Shown: positions 7,340 to 15,356 of the stretch, piece after piece
Position numbering within the stretch: the stretch's first letter is position 1
How the letters are laid out: the number at the start of each line of letters is the position of its first letter
From: CAZIWJ01 sp964542855
GTDB lineage: Bacteria > Bacteroidota > Bacteroidia > Cytophagales > Cyclobacteriaceae
Assembly: GCA_964542855.1 (NCBI GenBank)
Contig: CAZIWJ010000015.1
Span: 1 to 27,413, forward strand
Direction of reading: 5' to 3'
Length of the DNA stretch: 27,413 nucleotides
Program-made: the position numbers and the translations under genes
Notes under the pieces: model-generated
The model's database searches: none
Seen by the model: only the letters and a program-made list of their open reading frames with translations
What the model was told of the DNA's origin: nothing

Positions 7340-9701
7340 GTGTAAGTACCGGCTTATTTTCCTTCTACTTTACCTGGTTGCTGTGAACTTCCCCGGCAGT
7401 GCCCAAACCATCAGGGGCACCGTTTCCGACAGTTCCGGAGTATTGCCCAATGTTCTTGTACTTTCCTTAAAAGATGCTAAGGGAACCACGACTAACCAGG
7501 AAGGGAAATTCCAGATTTCCCCTGATGCCGGTACTGTAGAATTACAATTTACGCTTTTGGGTTACCGGTCCGTAATCAGGCAGGTTTTTTTAAAGAAGGA
7601 TGAAGAACGAACCCTGGATATTACCCTGAAGGAATCAGTAACAACCCTCAGGGAAATTGAAATTAAAGACAATACCAGGGAAGAGCTTTTAAAAACTCCG
7701 GGGCTAATAACTATCGATCCCAAAACCGCTACTTTAAGCCCGGCTCCTTTTAATGAGTTTAACCGGGTTTTAAAAACCCTGCCGGGGGTGGTTTCCAATA
7801 ACGAACTCAGCTCAGCCTATTCAGTTAGAGGGGGGAATTTCGACGAAAACCTGGTGTACGTGAATAACATCCAGGTGTACCGACCTTTCCTGATCCGGGC
7901 CGGGCAACAGGAGGGGCTTAGTTTTATTAATCCCGAACTGGTGAGTTCAGTGCAGTTTTCTTCTGGAGGCTGGCAGCCCCGATACGGCGATAAATTATCA
8001 TCTTCCCTAAATGTTACCTATAAAAAACCCCGCAGAACAGCAGGCTCTGTAAATTTAAATTTGCTGGGAGGTGCGGCACACGTTGAAACCACTGCTTTCG
8101 ATCAACAACTAGGCATTCTGCTGGGGGCCAGGCAAAAGCGCTCGCAGTATCTATTAAATACCCTGGAAGTAGACGGCCAGTACCTTCCTCGCTTCACAGA
8201 CGTACAGGGCTTGTTTACACTGAACCCAAACCAGTGGGATAATAGCAGCCTGGAAGTGTTAATCGCTTACGCAGCCAACGATTACCAGGTGAAGCCCGAG
8301 TCGCAAAGCACCACGTTTGGCACGTTCAACCAGCCGTTTCGTTTCCAGGTTTCATTCCAGGGGCAGGAACAGCTTCAGTACCAGACGCTGCAAACGGCAA
8401 TCAAGTGGAAGCAAACCCTGGCCGAAAACTGGCAAAGTAACACCATTGTGTCGTACGTGAATACCCGGGAACAGGAGCGTTTCGATATTATTTCTGCCTA
8501 TGAACTTTGCCAGGTGGGCCGTAGACCGGGGCAGGACGACCCGAATGCCTGCGCGTTTATTAGGGGGGTAGGGGCCAGCCTGGAGCACGGCAGAAACAGC
8601 TTGTCGGCTCAGTTGCTTACCACTGAAAACCGAAACGTACTGGTCATGGATGAAGAAAACACGTTCTACTTCGGTATTTCGCATACGTTACAAAATGTAA
8701 ACGACCGGCTGGAAGAATACTTTCTTAGCGATTCGGCTGATTTTGCCCGCTTCGAGCAATCCATTTCCAATACCCTCAGTTTTACCAGTAACCGGTTTAA
8801 AGGCTACGCTCAGCACAACTGGGAAACCAGTAACCACAAGCTGAGCTACGGGCTTCGCTTCAATTACTGGGATTTTAATAAAGAATGGCTCATCAGCCCG
8901 AGGCTGCAATATGCATATACCCCTAACTGGGACCGCCCGATAACCCTGAAGCTGGCCAGTGGCCTTTACAAGCAGTCTCCTTTTTACCGGGAATTGAGAA
9001 ACCGAAAAGGGGAAATCAATACCGACGTAAAAGCCCAGTCGTCTTTTCACCAACTGGTTGGGATCAGTTACCCGTTTCAACTCTTTGGGCGTACCTTTTC
9101 ACTGAACGGGGAAGCTTATTACAAGTACCTTTATAACGTGAACCCGTACGACGTGGAAAACGTGAGGATTCGTTACTTTGCCAGGAATTCAGCTACCGCT
9201 TACGCCGTAGGAGCGGATATCAGGGTGGCCGGGGAATTGATAAAAGGGGCCGAATCCTGGCTTAGCCTGGGTATATTAAGTACCCGGGAAGATGTGGAGG
9301 GCGATGGTAAAGGGTACATCCGACGCCCTACCGACCAGCGTGTAACCGTGAGCGCACTGGTACAGGACCACCTTCCCAACGATCCTACGGTAAGGGGGTA
9401 CCTGAGCCTTACTTACGGCAGCGGTTTACCTTTCAGCGCACCCGATAATGATGAATTCCGCAATGCTTTTGTTACCCCGGTATACAACCGGGTAGACCTG
9501 GGCTTTTCCAAGCAGGTGTTTTTTAATGCTGGAACTACTTTTCTCGAATCCCTGTGGCTGGGTATTGAAATACTAAACGCTTTCGGGGCCAGAAACGTAA
9601 TTTCTTACACCTGGATTACCGACGTTACCAACACCCAGTTTGCCGTCCCCAATAACCTATCGCAACGCTTTATTAATGGAAAAATGATCGTCCGGTTTTA
9701 A
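7332..9701 (+). CDS. TonB-dependent outer-membrane receptor with carboxypeptidase-like regulatory domain
   Basis: A 789-aa outer-membrane beta-barrel. Translation most likely begins at a TTG (7332) overlapping the end of rpe by 8 bases; no in-frame ATG precedes the signal peptide (about residues 1-25, ending GSA-Q). Residues about 26-100 form a carboxypeptidase-D regulatory-like Ig domain (IRGTVSDSSG ... GTTTNQEGKF). Residues about 120-230 are the plug, with the sequences 'LPGVVSNNELSSAYSVRGG' and 'QFSSGGWQPRYGDKLSSSL'. The rest is barrel strands rich in alternating aromatic residues, ending in a terminal Phe (MIVRF) as expected for assembly by BAM. The plug sequence resembles a widespread Bacteroidota receptor subgroup whose substrate I cannot name. 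No SusD-like partner is adjacent, which argues against a classic polysaccharide utilisation locus. Confidence 0.92.
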   Translation: MNRCKYRLIFLLLYLVAVNFPGSAQTIRGTVSDSSGVLPNVLVLSLKDAKGTTTNQEGKFQISPDAGTVELQFTLLGYRSVIRQVFLKKDEERTLDITLKESVTTLREIEIKDNTREELLKTPGLITIDPKTATLSPAPFNEFNRVLKTLPGVVSNNELSSAYSVRGGNFDENLVYVNNIQVYRPFLIRAGQQEGLSFINPELVSSVQFSSGGWQPRYGDKLSSSLNVTYKKPRRTAGSVNLNLLGGAAHVETTAFDQQLGILLGARQKRSQYLLNTLEVDGQYLPRFTDVQGLFTLNPNQWDNSSLEVLIAYAANDYQVKPESQSTTFGTFNQPFRFQVSFQGQEQLQYQTLQTAIKWKQTLAENWQSNTIVSYVNTREQERFDIISAYELCQVGRRPGQDDPNACAFIRGVGASLEHGRNSLSAQLLTTENRNVLVMDEENTFYFGISHTLQNVNDRLEEYFLSDSADFARFEQSISNTLSFTSNRFKGYAQHNWETSNHKLSYGLRFNYWDFNKEWLISPRLQYAYTPNWDRPITLKLASGLYKQSPFYRELRNRKGEINTDVKAQSSFHQLVGISYPFQLFGRTFSLNGEAYYKYLYNVNPYDVENVRIRYFARNSATAYAVGADIRVAGELIKGAESWLSLGILSTREDVEGDGKGYIRRPTDQRVTVSALVQDHLPNDPTVRGYLSLTYGSGLPFSAPDNDEFRNAFVTPVYNRVDLGFSKQVFFNAGTTFLESLWLGIEILNAFGARNVISYTWITDVTNTQFAVPNNLSQRFINGKMIVRF

Positions 9702-9789
9702 AACAATGTAACAACATGTGTATTTAGTTGATTTAATACATCTGTATTATTTCAAAGCCCTGCCTCGTTTTTTTCTTTCAGCACCAGCT

Positions 9790-9797
9790 TACATTTG
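9790..9797 (+). promoter_or_regulatory. Candidate -7 promoter box for the GAF-domain gene
   Basis: TACATTTG fits the Bacteroidota TAnnTTTG consensus and is 25 bases before the proposed TTG start at 9823. No convincing TTTG -33 element is seen 19-21 bases upstream. It lies inside the longer open frame from 9718 and supports the later start. Confidence 0.4.
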
Positions 9798-9822
9798 CAA
9801 CGTTAACTTAATCTTATACGCT

Positions 9823-11232
9823 TTGCTGATAAAACTGATCAACCTTGGCATTACGGAAAACCAGGAAGCACTGGAACAATATAAAATAAGGATTACCAAT
9901 AAAGTGGCCCTGATTCTTAGCGCTTTCAACGTTCTGTTTACCCTGAAAGCCATATTTATTACTCCCGATACTATTATATTAAGTGTCATTGCTACTTTTG
10001 CTTTCTTGTTACCCCTGCTTTTAAATTGGGGGCACTTACAGCTTTCGGCCAAGTTTGTGGCCTCTGTGTCACCGCCAGTAATCATTTCAGTTTACCATGC
10101 TATGGGAACACCAGCCGGTGCAACTCCTATGGCCAGTTATTACCTTCTTTGCTTTTCCACTACGTTCATTCCTTATGTCGTTCACCGTCAGGAAGAAAAA
10201 CTTTCTTTGATTGCACTAACCGTGATTAATGCGATCGTTATCATGACCTTTCCGTATTTAAACAGCATTTTTTCATTTAAAGAGCTGGATAGCTATGCCA
10301 TATACGATACTCCCGATTCCCACTGGATGAATCGTATTACTGCTTTTGCCGTTAGCACTACTTTCGTTTACCTGTTACTTCTCGACGGGTGGAACCGTTT
10401 TCTCATGATTCTCGAACTGAAAGGGAAGCTTAAAGAAAAAGAACAAGAATTAAAAGAAGTTAGCCAGGACCGGGATCATCGTATTGCAACAGCTGAGGCG
10501 TATGAACTAAAGGAGAAAAAGAGGAAGTGGGCCAGTGAAGGGCTGGCCTCGTTCGTAAACCTGATGCGGTCTAACCAGAAGAATATCCATCAGCTAAGCG
10601 ATGAGATTATTTTTAAAATTGTGAAAATCATGGATGCTGCCCAGGCGGGTCTTTTTGTTCTTAACGAAGACCACGAAGATGATCCACACCTTAAACTCAT
10701 TGCAGCTTACGCTTACGACCGCAAAAAATTTCTGGAAAAAAGGGTTGAAATTGGAGAAGGGCTGCTCGGCCAGACTTTCCTGGAAGCAGAGTCGTTGCAT
10801 ATTACCGAAGTTCCAGACCACTATACCAGTATTCGCTCCGGACTGGGAGGGGCACAACCCAATTGCTTACTGCTGGTTCCCTTGAAAATGGACGATGCAG
10901 TTTTTGGTATTCTCGAACTGGCTTCTTTTAAAGCATACGAGGACTACCAGGTGCGGTTCCTCGAGGAGGTAGGAGAGTACATCGCTTCTACGATGTACAC
11001 CGTTCAGAATAATGATAAAATGAAAGGGTTAATAGAAGAAGCTGAGCAAACGCAGGAAGAAATGAAATCGCAGGAAGAGGAGTTAAAGCAAAATATGGAG
11101 GAGTTGGAGGCTACTCATGAAAACCAGCAACGACTGGAAGAGGAACTCCGGATGAAAATTGAAGAACTGGAAAAAGCGCAGGAAATAAATGATACGCGAG
11201 AGAAGGAAAAGGAGCCGGAAGCCACTGAATAG
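9823..11232 (+). CDS. Six-helix membrane protein with GAF domain and C-terminal coiled coil
   Basis: A likely membrane-anchored sensory protein of 469 aa. I place the start at the TTG at 9823 (MLIKLINLGITENQ...), because a GTG at 9718 would add 35 residues unlike this family's N-terminus and would contain a promoter box. About six hydrophobic helices lie between residues 25 and 192, then a coiled coil (about 195-240), a GAF domain (about 265-395, with 'AGLFVLNED', 'VEIGEGLLGQTF' and 'PLKMDDAVFGILEL') and a long Glu/Lys/Gln coiled coil to the end. GAF domains bind small ligands or mediate dimerisation. Related Cytophagales proteins often continue into PAS or kinase modules; none follows here. 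The reading frame continues past the stop as more coiled-coil-like codons broken by stops, which suggests a shortened 3' end. Confidence 0.82.
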   Translation: MLIKLINLGITENQEALEQYKIRITNKVALILSAFNVLFTLKAIFITPDTIILSVIATFAFLLPLLLNWGHLQLSAKFVASVSPPVIISVYHAMGTPAGATPMASYYLLCFSTTFIPYVVHRQEEKLSLIALTVINAIVIMTFPYLNSIFSFKELDSYAIYDTPDSHWMNRITAFAVSTTFVYLLLLDGWNRFLMILELKGKLKEKEQELKEVSQDRDHRIATAEAYELKEKKRKWASEGLASFVNLMRSNQKNIHQLSDEIIFKIVKIMDAAQAGLFVLNEDHEDDPHLKLIAAYAYDRKKFLEKRVEIGEGLLGQTFLEAESLHITEVPDHYTSIRSGLGGAQPNCLLLVPLKMDDAVFGILELASFKAYEDYQVRFLEEVGEYIASTMYTVQNNDKMKGLIEEAEQTQEEMKSQEEELKQNMEELEATHENQQRLEEELRMKIEELEKAQEINDTREKEKEPEATE

Positions 11233-11316
11233 CAGGAGAAATCAATGGATCGCTTTGTGAAGCAGACTAAGAGTTAACGGCAAAAAATCAGGCAACTCGA
11301 GAAAGCATTAAATTAA
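11233..11316 (+). pseudogene. Possible decayed 3' extension of the GAF-domain gene
   Basis: Reading on in the GAF frame past its TAG (11230-11232) gives QEKSMDRFVKQTKS, a TAA (11275-11277), then RQKIRQLEKALN and a final TAA (11314-11316). The residues are charged and helical like the coiled coil just before them. This could be a former C-terminus interrupted by two stops, but 26 codons is short and chance is not excluded. A 10-codon ORF from the ATG at 11245 is part of it. Confidence 0.35.
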
Positions 11317-11341
11317 GTAAAATCGTAAAACCCGGTTTATT

Positions 11342-11748
11342 ATGCGCAAGGAGTTAACCAACGGAAATGGAGTTTATTTTGCTATGGAGTACATAGCCGA
11401 AAAGGGATGAGTGTACGCCGATTTTATGGGTTACCTGACACTCGAAGAAGCTAAAACAGCAGCGGTTAGTATTCCCGGTTTCATTAGCAAGGCAGGAGCC
11501 GATAAATTGTTAATAGATAATACCCGGCAGGAAGGATCCTGGGATGAAACTGGGTGGCCAATGAATGGATGCCGCAATTACTGAAAAACGGAATAAAGCG
11601 ATATGCTCATAATTTTTCGAAAGATGTATTTGCAGCCATGTCGGCAGAGGAACTGTCGCAACGTGTTTTGGAGTACAGTTTTGAGTTCCAGATTTTCGGT
11701 AGCAAGCATGAAGCCGAGCAGTGGTTAACCGGGGAGGTAACAGCGTAA
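11342..11748 (+). pseudogene. Disrupted STAS/SpoIIAA-like protein gene
   Basis: The intact product would be about 135 aa. From ATG 11342 the frame gives MRKELTNGNGVYFAMEYIAE, then a TGA at 11408-11410 where relatives as I remember them carry Trp (TGG to TGA), then 'VYADFMGYLTLEEAKTAA' and 'LLIDNTRQEGSWDE'. At about 11540 the frame must shift by one missing base, in the short A run of 'gatgaaactgg', to continue as 'WVANEWMPQLLKNGIKRYAH' and on to the TAA at 11746. The pattern (beta strand, acidic helix, 'D.R...GSW', 'W..NEW.P') resembles Cytophagales STAS/SpoIIAA-like proteins of unknown function. Only a 64-codon ORF from 11554 survives and would lack the N-terminal half. Two separate lesions point to a dead gene rather than one sequencing error. 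Family memory is moderate; the lesions are directly visible. Confidence 0.72.
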
Positions 11749-11775
11749 ACGAATTCAGCACTGATGAATTCGTTG

Positions 11776-11800
11776 CCCGGGCGTATGCTCCGGGTTTTTT
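11776..11800 (+). terminator. Rho-independent terminator before hisH
   Basis: A GC-rich 5-bp stem (cccgg / ccggg) with a 9-nt loop is followed by six T. Just before it, 11751-11771 holds a perfect 7-bp inverted repeat (gaattca / tgaattc), giving two adjacent hairpins. Confidence 0.65.
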
Positions 11801-11833
11801 ATTTTGTATACTTGCTGCCTAATCATTTTATGG

Positions 11834-12415
11834 ATGAAAGTAGCAGTAATCAAATACAACGCTGGCAATATTCAATCGGTCCTTTATGCTTTGGAAAGAA
11901 AAGGAATAGAGGCAATCTGGACCGACAACAAAGAAGAAATTCAACAGGCCGATAAAATTATTTTTCCTGGTCAGGGCGAAGCCAGTTCAGCTATGCGCTA
12001 CCTGCGGGAGAAAAACCTGGACGAGCTGATCGTTAACCTAAAACAGCCGGTTCTGGGAATCTGCATCGGGCTTCAACTGATGTGTAATTATTCGGAAGAA
12101 GGCGACACTTCCTGCCTGGGAATATATAGTGCTGCGGTTAAAAAGTTTCCGCCCGACAATAAAATCCCGCACATGGGTTGGAACTCGGTTCAGAATCGGA
12201 ATGGTAAACTGCTGGCCGGTTTAAGGCCCGAAGCCCAATTGTACTATGTTCACAGCTACTACGCCGAGGTAACAGAAGCAACCACCGGGCAGTGCGATTA
12301 TATTCTGCCTTTTAGTTCGGTAATGGAAAAAGATAATTTTTATGCCGTGCAACCGCACATCGAAAAAAGCGGCACGGATGGTGAGCACGTTTTAAACAAC
12401 TTCCTGAATTTATAA
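11834..12415 (+). CDS. hisH: Imidazole glycerol phosphate synthase, glutamine amidotransferase subunit
   Basis: A 193-aa class I glutaminase that feeds ammonia to HisF for making imidazole glycerol phosphate and AICAR in histidine biosynthesis. The ATG at 11834 gives the usual N-terminus (MKVAVIKYNAGNI); a start at 11804 would add 10 atypical residues. Visible are the oxyanion segment FPGQGEAS (about 44-51), the nucleophile elbow GICIGLQLM with Cys77, and His175 and Glu177. The last motif is unusual, reading VQPHIEKSG where most HisH proteins have VQFHPEKSG; the catalytic His and Glu are kept. It starts about 34 bases after a terminator and is followed after 5 bases by hisA. HisF, its obligate partner, is not in the window. 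Confidence 0.95.
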   Translation: MKVAVIKYNAGNIQSVLYALERKGIEAIWTDNKEEIQQADKIIFPGQGEASSAMRYLREKNLDELIVNLKQPVLGICIGLQLMCNYSEEGDTSCLGIYSAAVKKFPPDNKIPHMGWNSVQNRNGKLLAGLRPEAQLYYVHSYYAEVTEATTGQCDYILPFSSVMEKDNFYAVQPHIEKSGTDGEHVLNNFLNL

Positions 12416-12420
12416 TAAAT

Positions 12421-13137
12421 ATGCAGATTATTCCTGCTATCGACATCATTGATGGGAAATGCGTAAGATTAACCCAGGGCGATTATGCCCGGAAAAAAGT
12501 ATACAACGAAGATCCCCTCGAAGTGGCCCGAATGTTCGAGGATAGCGGCATTTCCCGCCTCCACCTGGTCGACCTCGACGGGGCCAAAGCTAAAAAGCCG
12601 GTAAATTACAAAGTGCTGGAAACCATTGCCGGTAAAACGGGCCTTGTTATTGATTATGGCGGTGGGTTATACCACGATGAAGACCTGCGTATCGCCTTTC
12701 AATCGGGGGCTTACCAGGTTACCGGAGGAAGCGTAGCCGTGAAATACCCCGGGCGTTTTGAAGCCTGGTTGAAGCAGTTTGGCCCGGAAAAAATCATTCT
12801 TGGTGCCGACGCCCGTAACCGTAAAATAGCAGTGAGCGGCTGGGAAGAAGCTACCGGGCTCGATATCCTGGACTACCTAAAGAACTATTTCGACAAAGGA
12901 GTAAAATATACCATAAGCACTGACGTGGATAAAGATGGCCTGCTGGAGGGCCCCTCGGTTAATTTATACAAAGATATTTTAACCAAACTGCCAGAACTGA
13001 AACTCATCGCTAGTGGTGGGGTAAGCAAACTCGATGATTTATTCAAACTCAGGAAAATTGGCGTACATGGTGCAATTGTTGGTAAGGCTTTATACGAAGG
13101 AAGGATCAGCCTGAAAGAACTTGAGCAGTTTTCGTAG
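12421..13137 (+). CDS. hisA: Phosphoribosyl-formimino-AICAR-phosphate isomerase (ProFAR isomerase)
   Basis: A 238-aa (beta/alpha)8 barrel enzyme catalysing the Amadori rearrangement of ProFAR to PRFAR, the substrate of HisF-HisH. Catalytic Asp8 (IPAIDIIDGKCVRL) and Asp130 (LGADARN) are present, as are the phosphate-binding loops VIDYGGG (about 77-82), TGGSVAV (about 101-107), and ASGGV and GAIVGKALYEG near the C-terminus. Length and start are normal. It is the last gene of a two-gene operon with hisH; the usual downstream hisF and hisIE are absent, since a gene on the opposite strand follows within 50 bases. Confidence 0.96.
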   Translation: MQIIPAIDIIDGKCVRLTQGDYARKKVYNEDPLEVARMFEDSGISRLHLVDLDGAKAKKPVNYKVLETIAGKTGLVIDYGGGLYHDEDLRIAFQSGAYQVTGGSVAVKYPGRFEAWLKQFGPEKIILGADARNRKIAVSGWEEATGLDILDYLKNYFDKGVKYTISTDVDKDGLLEGPSVNLYKDILTKLPELKLIASGGVSKLDDLFKLRKIGVHGAIVGKALYEGRISLKELEQFS

Positions 13138-13168
13138 AATGTTACTTTTAACTTACCGTTGCAAGAGT

Positions 13169-13197
13169 TCTCCCTCTATAATTTATTTAGAGGGAGA
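13169..13197. terminator. Hairpin between the convergent hisA and Ig-like genes
   Basis: A 10-bp stem (tctccctcta / tagagggaga) with a 9-nt loop. It lacks a long T tract on either strand, and it contains the last codons and TAA of the minus-strand gene. It may act as a shared terminator or an mRNA 3'-end stabiliser. Confidence 0.4.
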
Positions 13198-14259
13198 TGA
13201 ATAACCCCAAATGACCTCAAAGGTTATTTCCACAAATGGACGGTTCATTTTTTTATCCCCGGTAATATCGCGATCGAATAATCGATTAAAGTTATTCCCT
13301 GCCAAATCTTCCACCCTGGTATCCACGCGAAGCTGGTACGTTCCCATTTGCCACGGTTCAGCCGGTAAAAAGTAAAAACGGCCAGTTTCAGTTTTCCAGC
13401 TCCCGGGCAGGGATTCCCCGTTGCAAGTTACATCCATCCGGTTAACGGCTGAAGCATAGTCAATGCCTTCATTGGCAATAACTGAAAGCAAACCAGATTC
13501 CCGCTCGGGAGTTATTACTTTCCAGTTCATGATATCTGGCTTTTTCCGGTCGGCAGATTTGGTAACAAATTGCTTCTGATAAGCATACCCCAAAGCCGTT
13601 CCCGAAGCACTTCTCCAGTTTTTATCAATAATCAGGCTATACGTGTACCCGGCCTCAAGCGGCTTTCCCAGTTTTTTATTTAGGGTGAGCTTGCGTTTTA
13701 CTCTGCCAGGATCCAGCCAGAGGGTCAACTCGGTTTGGTCCTGGTTCCAGAGCGCCGGATTTTGTTTTAAAAAAGCCTGGTGCAGGGTATCGTGGCCTGT
13801 ATTAACCAGGTGAATATATTCATAAGGAGGAGCTGCGCTCATGGGTTCGGAAAACACGAGGGTGAATTTCAGCAAGTTTTCGGGAAGGGTGTCTTGCTGC
13901 GGGTAAATTTCTTGTAAGAACGGTTTTGTAACCGGGCCAGCCTGAACAAGAAACGAATCAACTTTCTTCTCCGCTTTAAATACCTGGTAAATGTTGCCAT
14001 TCTGCAAAGCCACAACGGGACGAAAAAAAAGGCTATCATAACGCGTAAAGGTTTTTCCGAATAGAGGCACTTTCGATCCTGACGCCCTAACACTGTAAAC
14101 ATCAGGGTCCGCTACCGGATAGTTAAGAAAATAATACAATTGGTTTTGATGTTCTGTTCTTAGCGTATCCTGTGCTTTAACAGCCAGCATTTGGCAAAAC
14201 AGGAACACCAGGATCAGTAATAATTGAATGCCCGGGTAAGAACTTCTGATTACAGCCAC
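13183..14259 (-). CDS. Secreted protein with Ig-like (SbsA/Big-type) domain, unknown function
   Basis: A 358-aa exported protein. A signal peptide covers about residues 1-30 (hydrophobic LLLILVFLFCQML, cleavage near VKA-Q). Around residues 130-165 the pattern 'LKFTLVFSEPMS' is typical of SbsA-type Ig-like domains, which often occur in cell-surface proteins. A later beta-rich part ends with 'RVEDLAGNNFNRLFDRD', a recognisable conserved stretch whose function I do not know. No catalytic motif is seen, and there is no type IX sorting domain. Its ATG lies upstream of the stop of the gene before it (10-base overlap with the minus-strand gene at 14250-15356), so the two are translationally coupled and probably work together. 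The last codons fold into a hairpin shared with hisA. Confidence 0.85.
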   Translation of the reverse strand: MAVIRSSYPGIQLLLILVFLFCQMLAVKAQDTLRTEHQNQLYYFLNYPVADPDVYSVRASGSKVPLFGKTFTRYDSLFFRPVVALQNGNIYQVFKAEKKVDSFLVQAGPVTKPFLQEIYPQQDTLPENLLKFTLVFSEPMSAAPPYEYIHLVNTGHDTLHQAFLKQNPALWNQDQTELTLWLDPGRVKRKLTLNKKLGKPLEAGYTYSLIIDKNWRSASGTALGYAYQKQFVTKSADRKKPDIMNWKVITPERESGLLSVIANEGIDYASAVNRMDVTCNGESLPGSWKTETGRFYFLPAEPWQMGTYQLRVDTRVEDLAGNNFNRLFDRDITGDKKMNRPFVEITFEVIWGYSSPSK

Positions 14260-15356
14260 CTCTCGGTTTGGGTTATCAGGTTCAGATCCCCGTTCGATTC
14301 TCTCTTCAGCATCACAAAATGCTTGTTATCCAGTTTATCGAGCTGCAATACGTTTACCCAGGGCAGGGCAATAAAGTTCACACCACTGGTTCCACCCCGC
14401 ACCGATATTTTTTCGGTAAGCGATCCCTGGAAAGCCTCCAGGTCTGAAAGCTTTATTTTCATTACGGCCCGGTTGGTATTAGCCATTAAAAGGTAGGATT
14501 CATCTGCTTTCTCCATTACGATCATATCCAACGGGGTATTCCAGTTACCCAGTTCGGCAACGGTTCTGCCTTTGGTATGCTGGCCGGGCTTTAGCTCGTC
14601 CATTGGGAATAATACCAGTGGGGTACAGGTGTAAGCAGCAATGAGCTGTTTTTTACCTCCTACCGTTGCCGGGGTAAAGGCTTTAACCGGTGCGTAGGTT
14701 TCGTAGCGGCCATGGGCAGCATGGTAAATTTCAAGCGTAGCATCCTGCTGCTTATCATCGAAAGGAAAGCTTATGCTTCGGAAAGTAGAACTGAACTCCT
14801 TGTTCGACAACCCGGTAACCATTACTTTGCCATCATCATAGCTTAAATCAGAAACCGTCCATTTTCGTAAATCTCTGCCCCGTTTATCCTTTGCATCTTG
14901 CGGAAGTGCCCCGGTAATTGATGCCTTGCTGTATCCTACCTTATCGAGGGGAATCCATTCCAGGTTATTACCCTCCAGTTTCATCAATACCGGTGTACCG
15001 TCTTCGTGATGTACGGCCAGGTAAAGTTTTTTAGATAGCGGGTTTACCGCGATATCCTGCACGTGAACCTGTTCCGGCATCGAACCCAGCACCAGGGCAA
15101 TGGCCCGGTCGAGGTGTTTCATTTCTATGGGTTCTGCCTTTTTCCTAATTTCCGTATCTCGGGTATCAACAGCGTAAACCATGGCGTTTTTGGAATCTCC
15201 AATAAATAAAATCCCTTCAGGACCAAAGGTTAGCGCATTAAGGGAGGCTATTTTCGGGTTGCCCAACACAAAATTGTTTTTCAACCCGGAGTTTGCAAAC
15301 ACCAGCTGACCGGAAAGTGTAGCAACCAGCGTGCACACTAAAGTTAGAATTTTCAT
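14250..15356 (-). CDS. Secreted probable beta-propeller protein, unknown function
   Basis: A 368-aa exported protein with a clear signal peptide (about 1-21, ending VFA-N). The mature part repeats short units of the kind 'ALTFGPEGILFIGDSKNAMVYAV' (broken over strands), 'DIAVNPLSKKLYLAV', 'DLSYDDGKVMVTGL' and 'MIVMEKADESYLLMANT', which look like blades of an NHL/YVTN-like beta-propeller. A Cys occurs in 'YTCTPLVLFP' at about residue 245, flanking a conserved-looking strand. No enzyme motif is visible. It is the first gene of a two-gene unit, overlapping the Ig-like gene by 10 bases. The propeller assignment is inferred from the strand pattern and not from a matched family. Confidence 0.82.
   Translation of the reverse strand: MKILTLVCTLVATLSGQLVFANSGLKNNFVLGNPKIASLNALTFGPEGILFIGDSKNAMVYAVDTRDTEIRKKAEPIEMKHLDRAIALVLGSMPEQVHVQDIAVNPLSKKLYLAVHHEDGTPVLMKLEGNNLEWIPLDKVGYSKASITGALPQDAKDKRGRDLRKWTVSDLSYDDGKVMVTGLSNKEFSSTFRSISFPFDDKQQDATLEIYHAAHGRYETYAPVKAFTPATVGGKKQLIAAYTCTPLVLFPMDELKPGQHTKGRTVAELGNWNTPLDMIVMEKADESYLLMANTNRAVMKIKLSDLEAFQGSLTEKISVRGGTSGVNFIALPWVNVLQLDKLDNKHFVMLKRESNGDLNLITQTERWL

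Noticed and set aside
9718..9822. GTG start at 9718 for the GAF gene
   Set aside because: The added 35 residues look unlike the family N-terminus and the stretch contains a TACATTTG promoter box.
11245..11277. 10-codon ORF as a leader peptide
   Set aside because: It is in frame with the GAF gene and continues after its stop as similar sequence, so read-through remnants explain it better; no attenuator structure follows.
11408..11410. TGA as a selenocysteine codon
   Set aside because: No obvious selenocysteine insertion hairpin follows, and the same gene also needs a frameshift, so decay is simpler.
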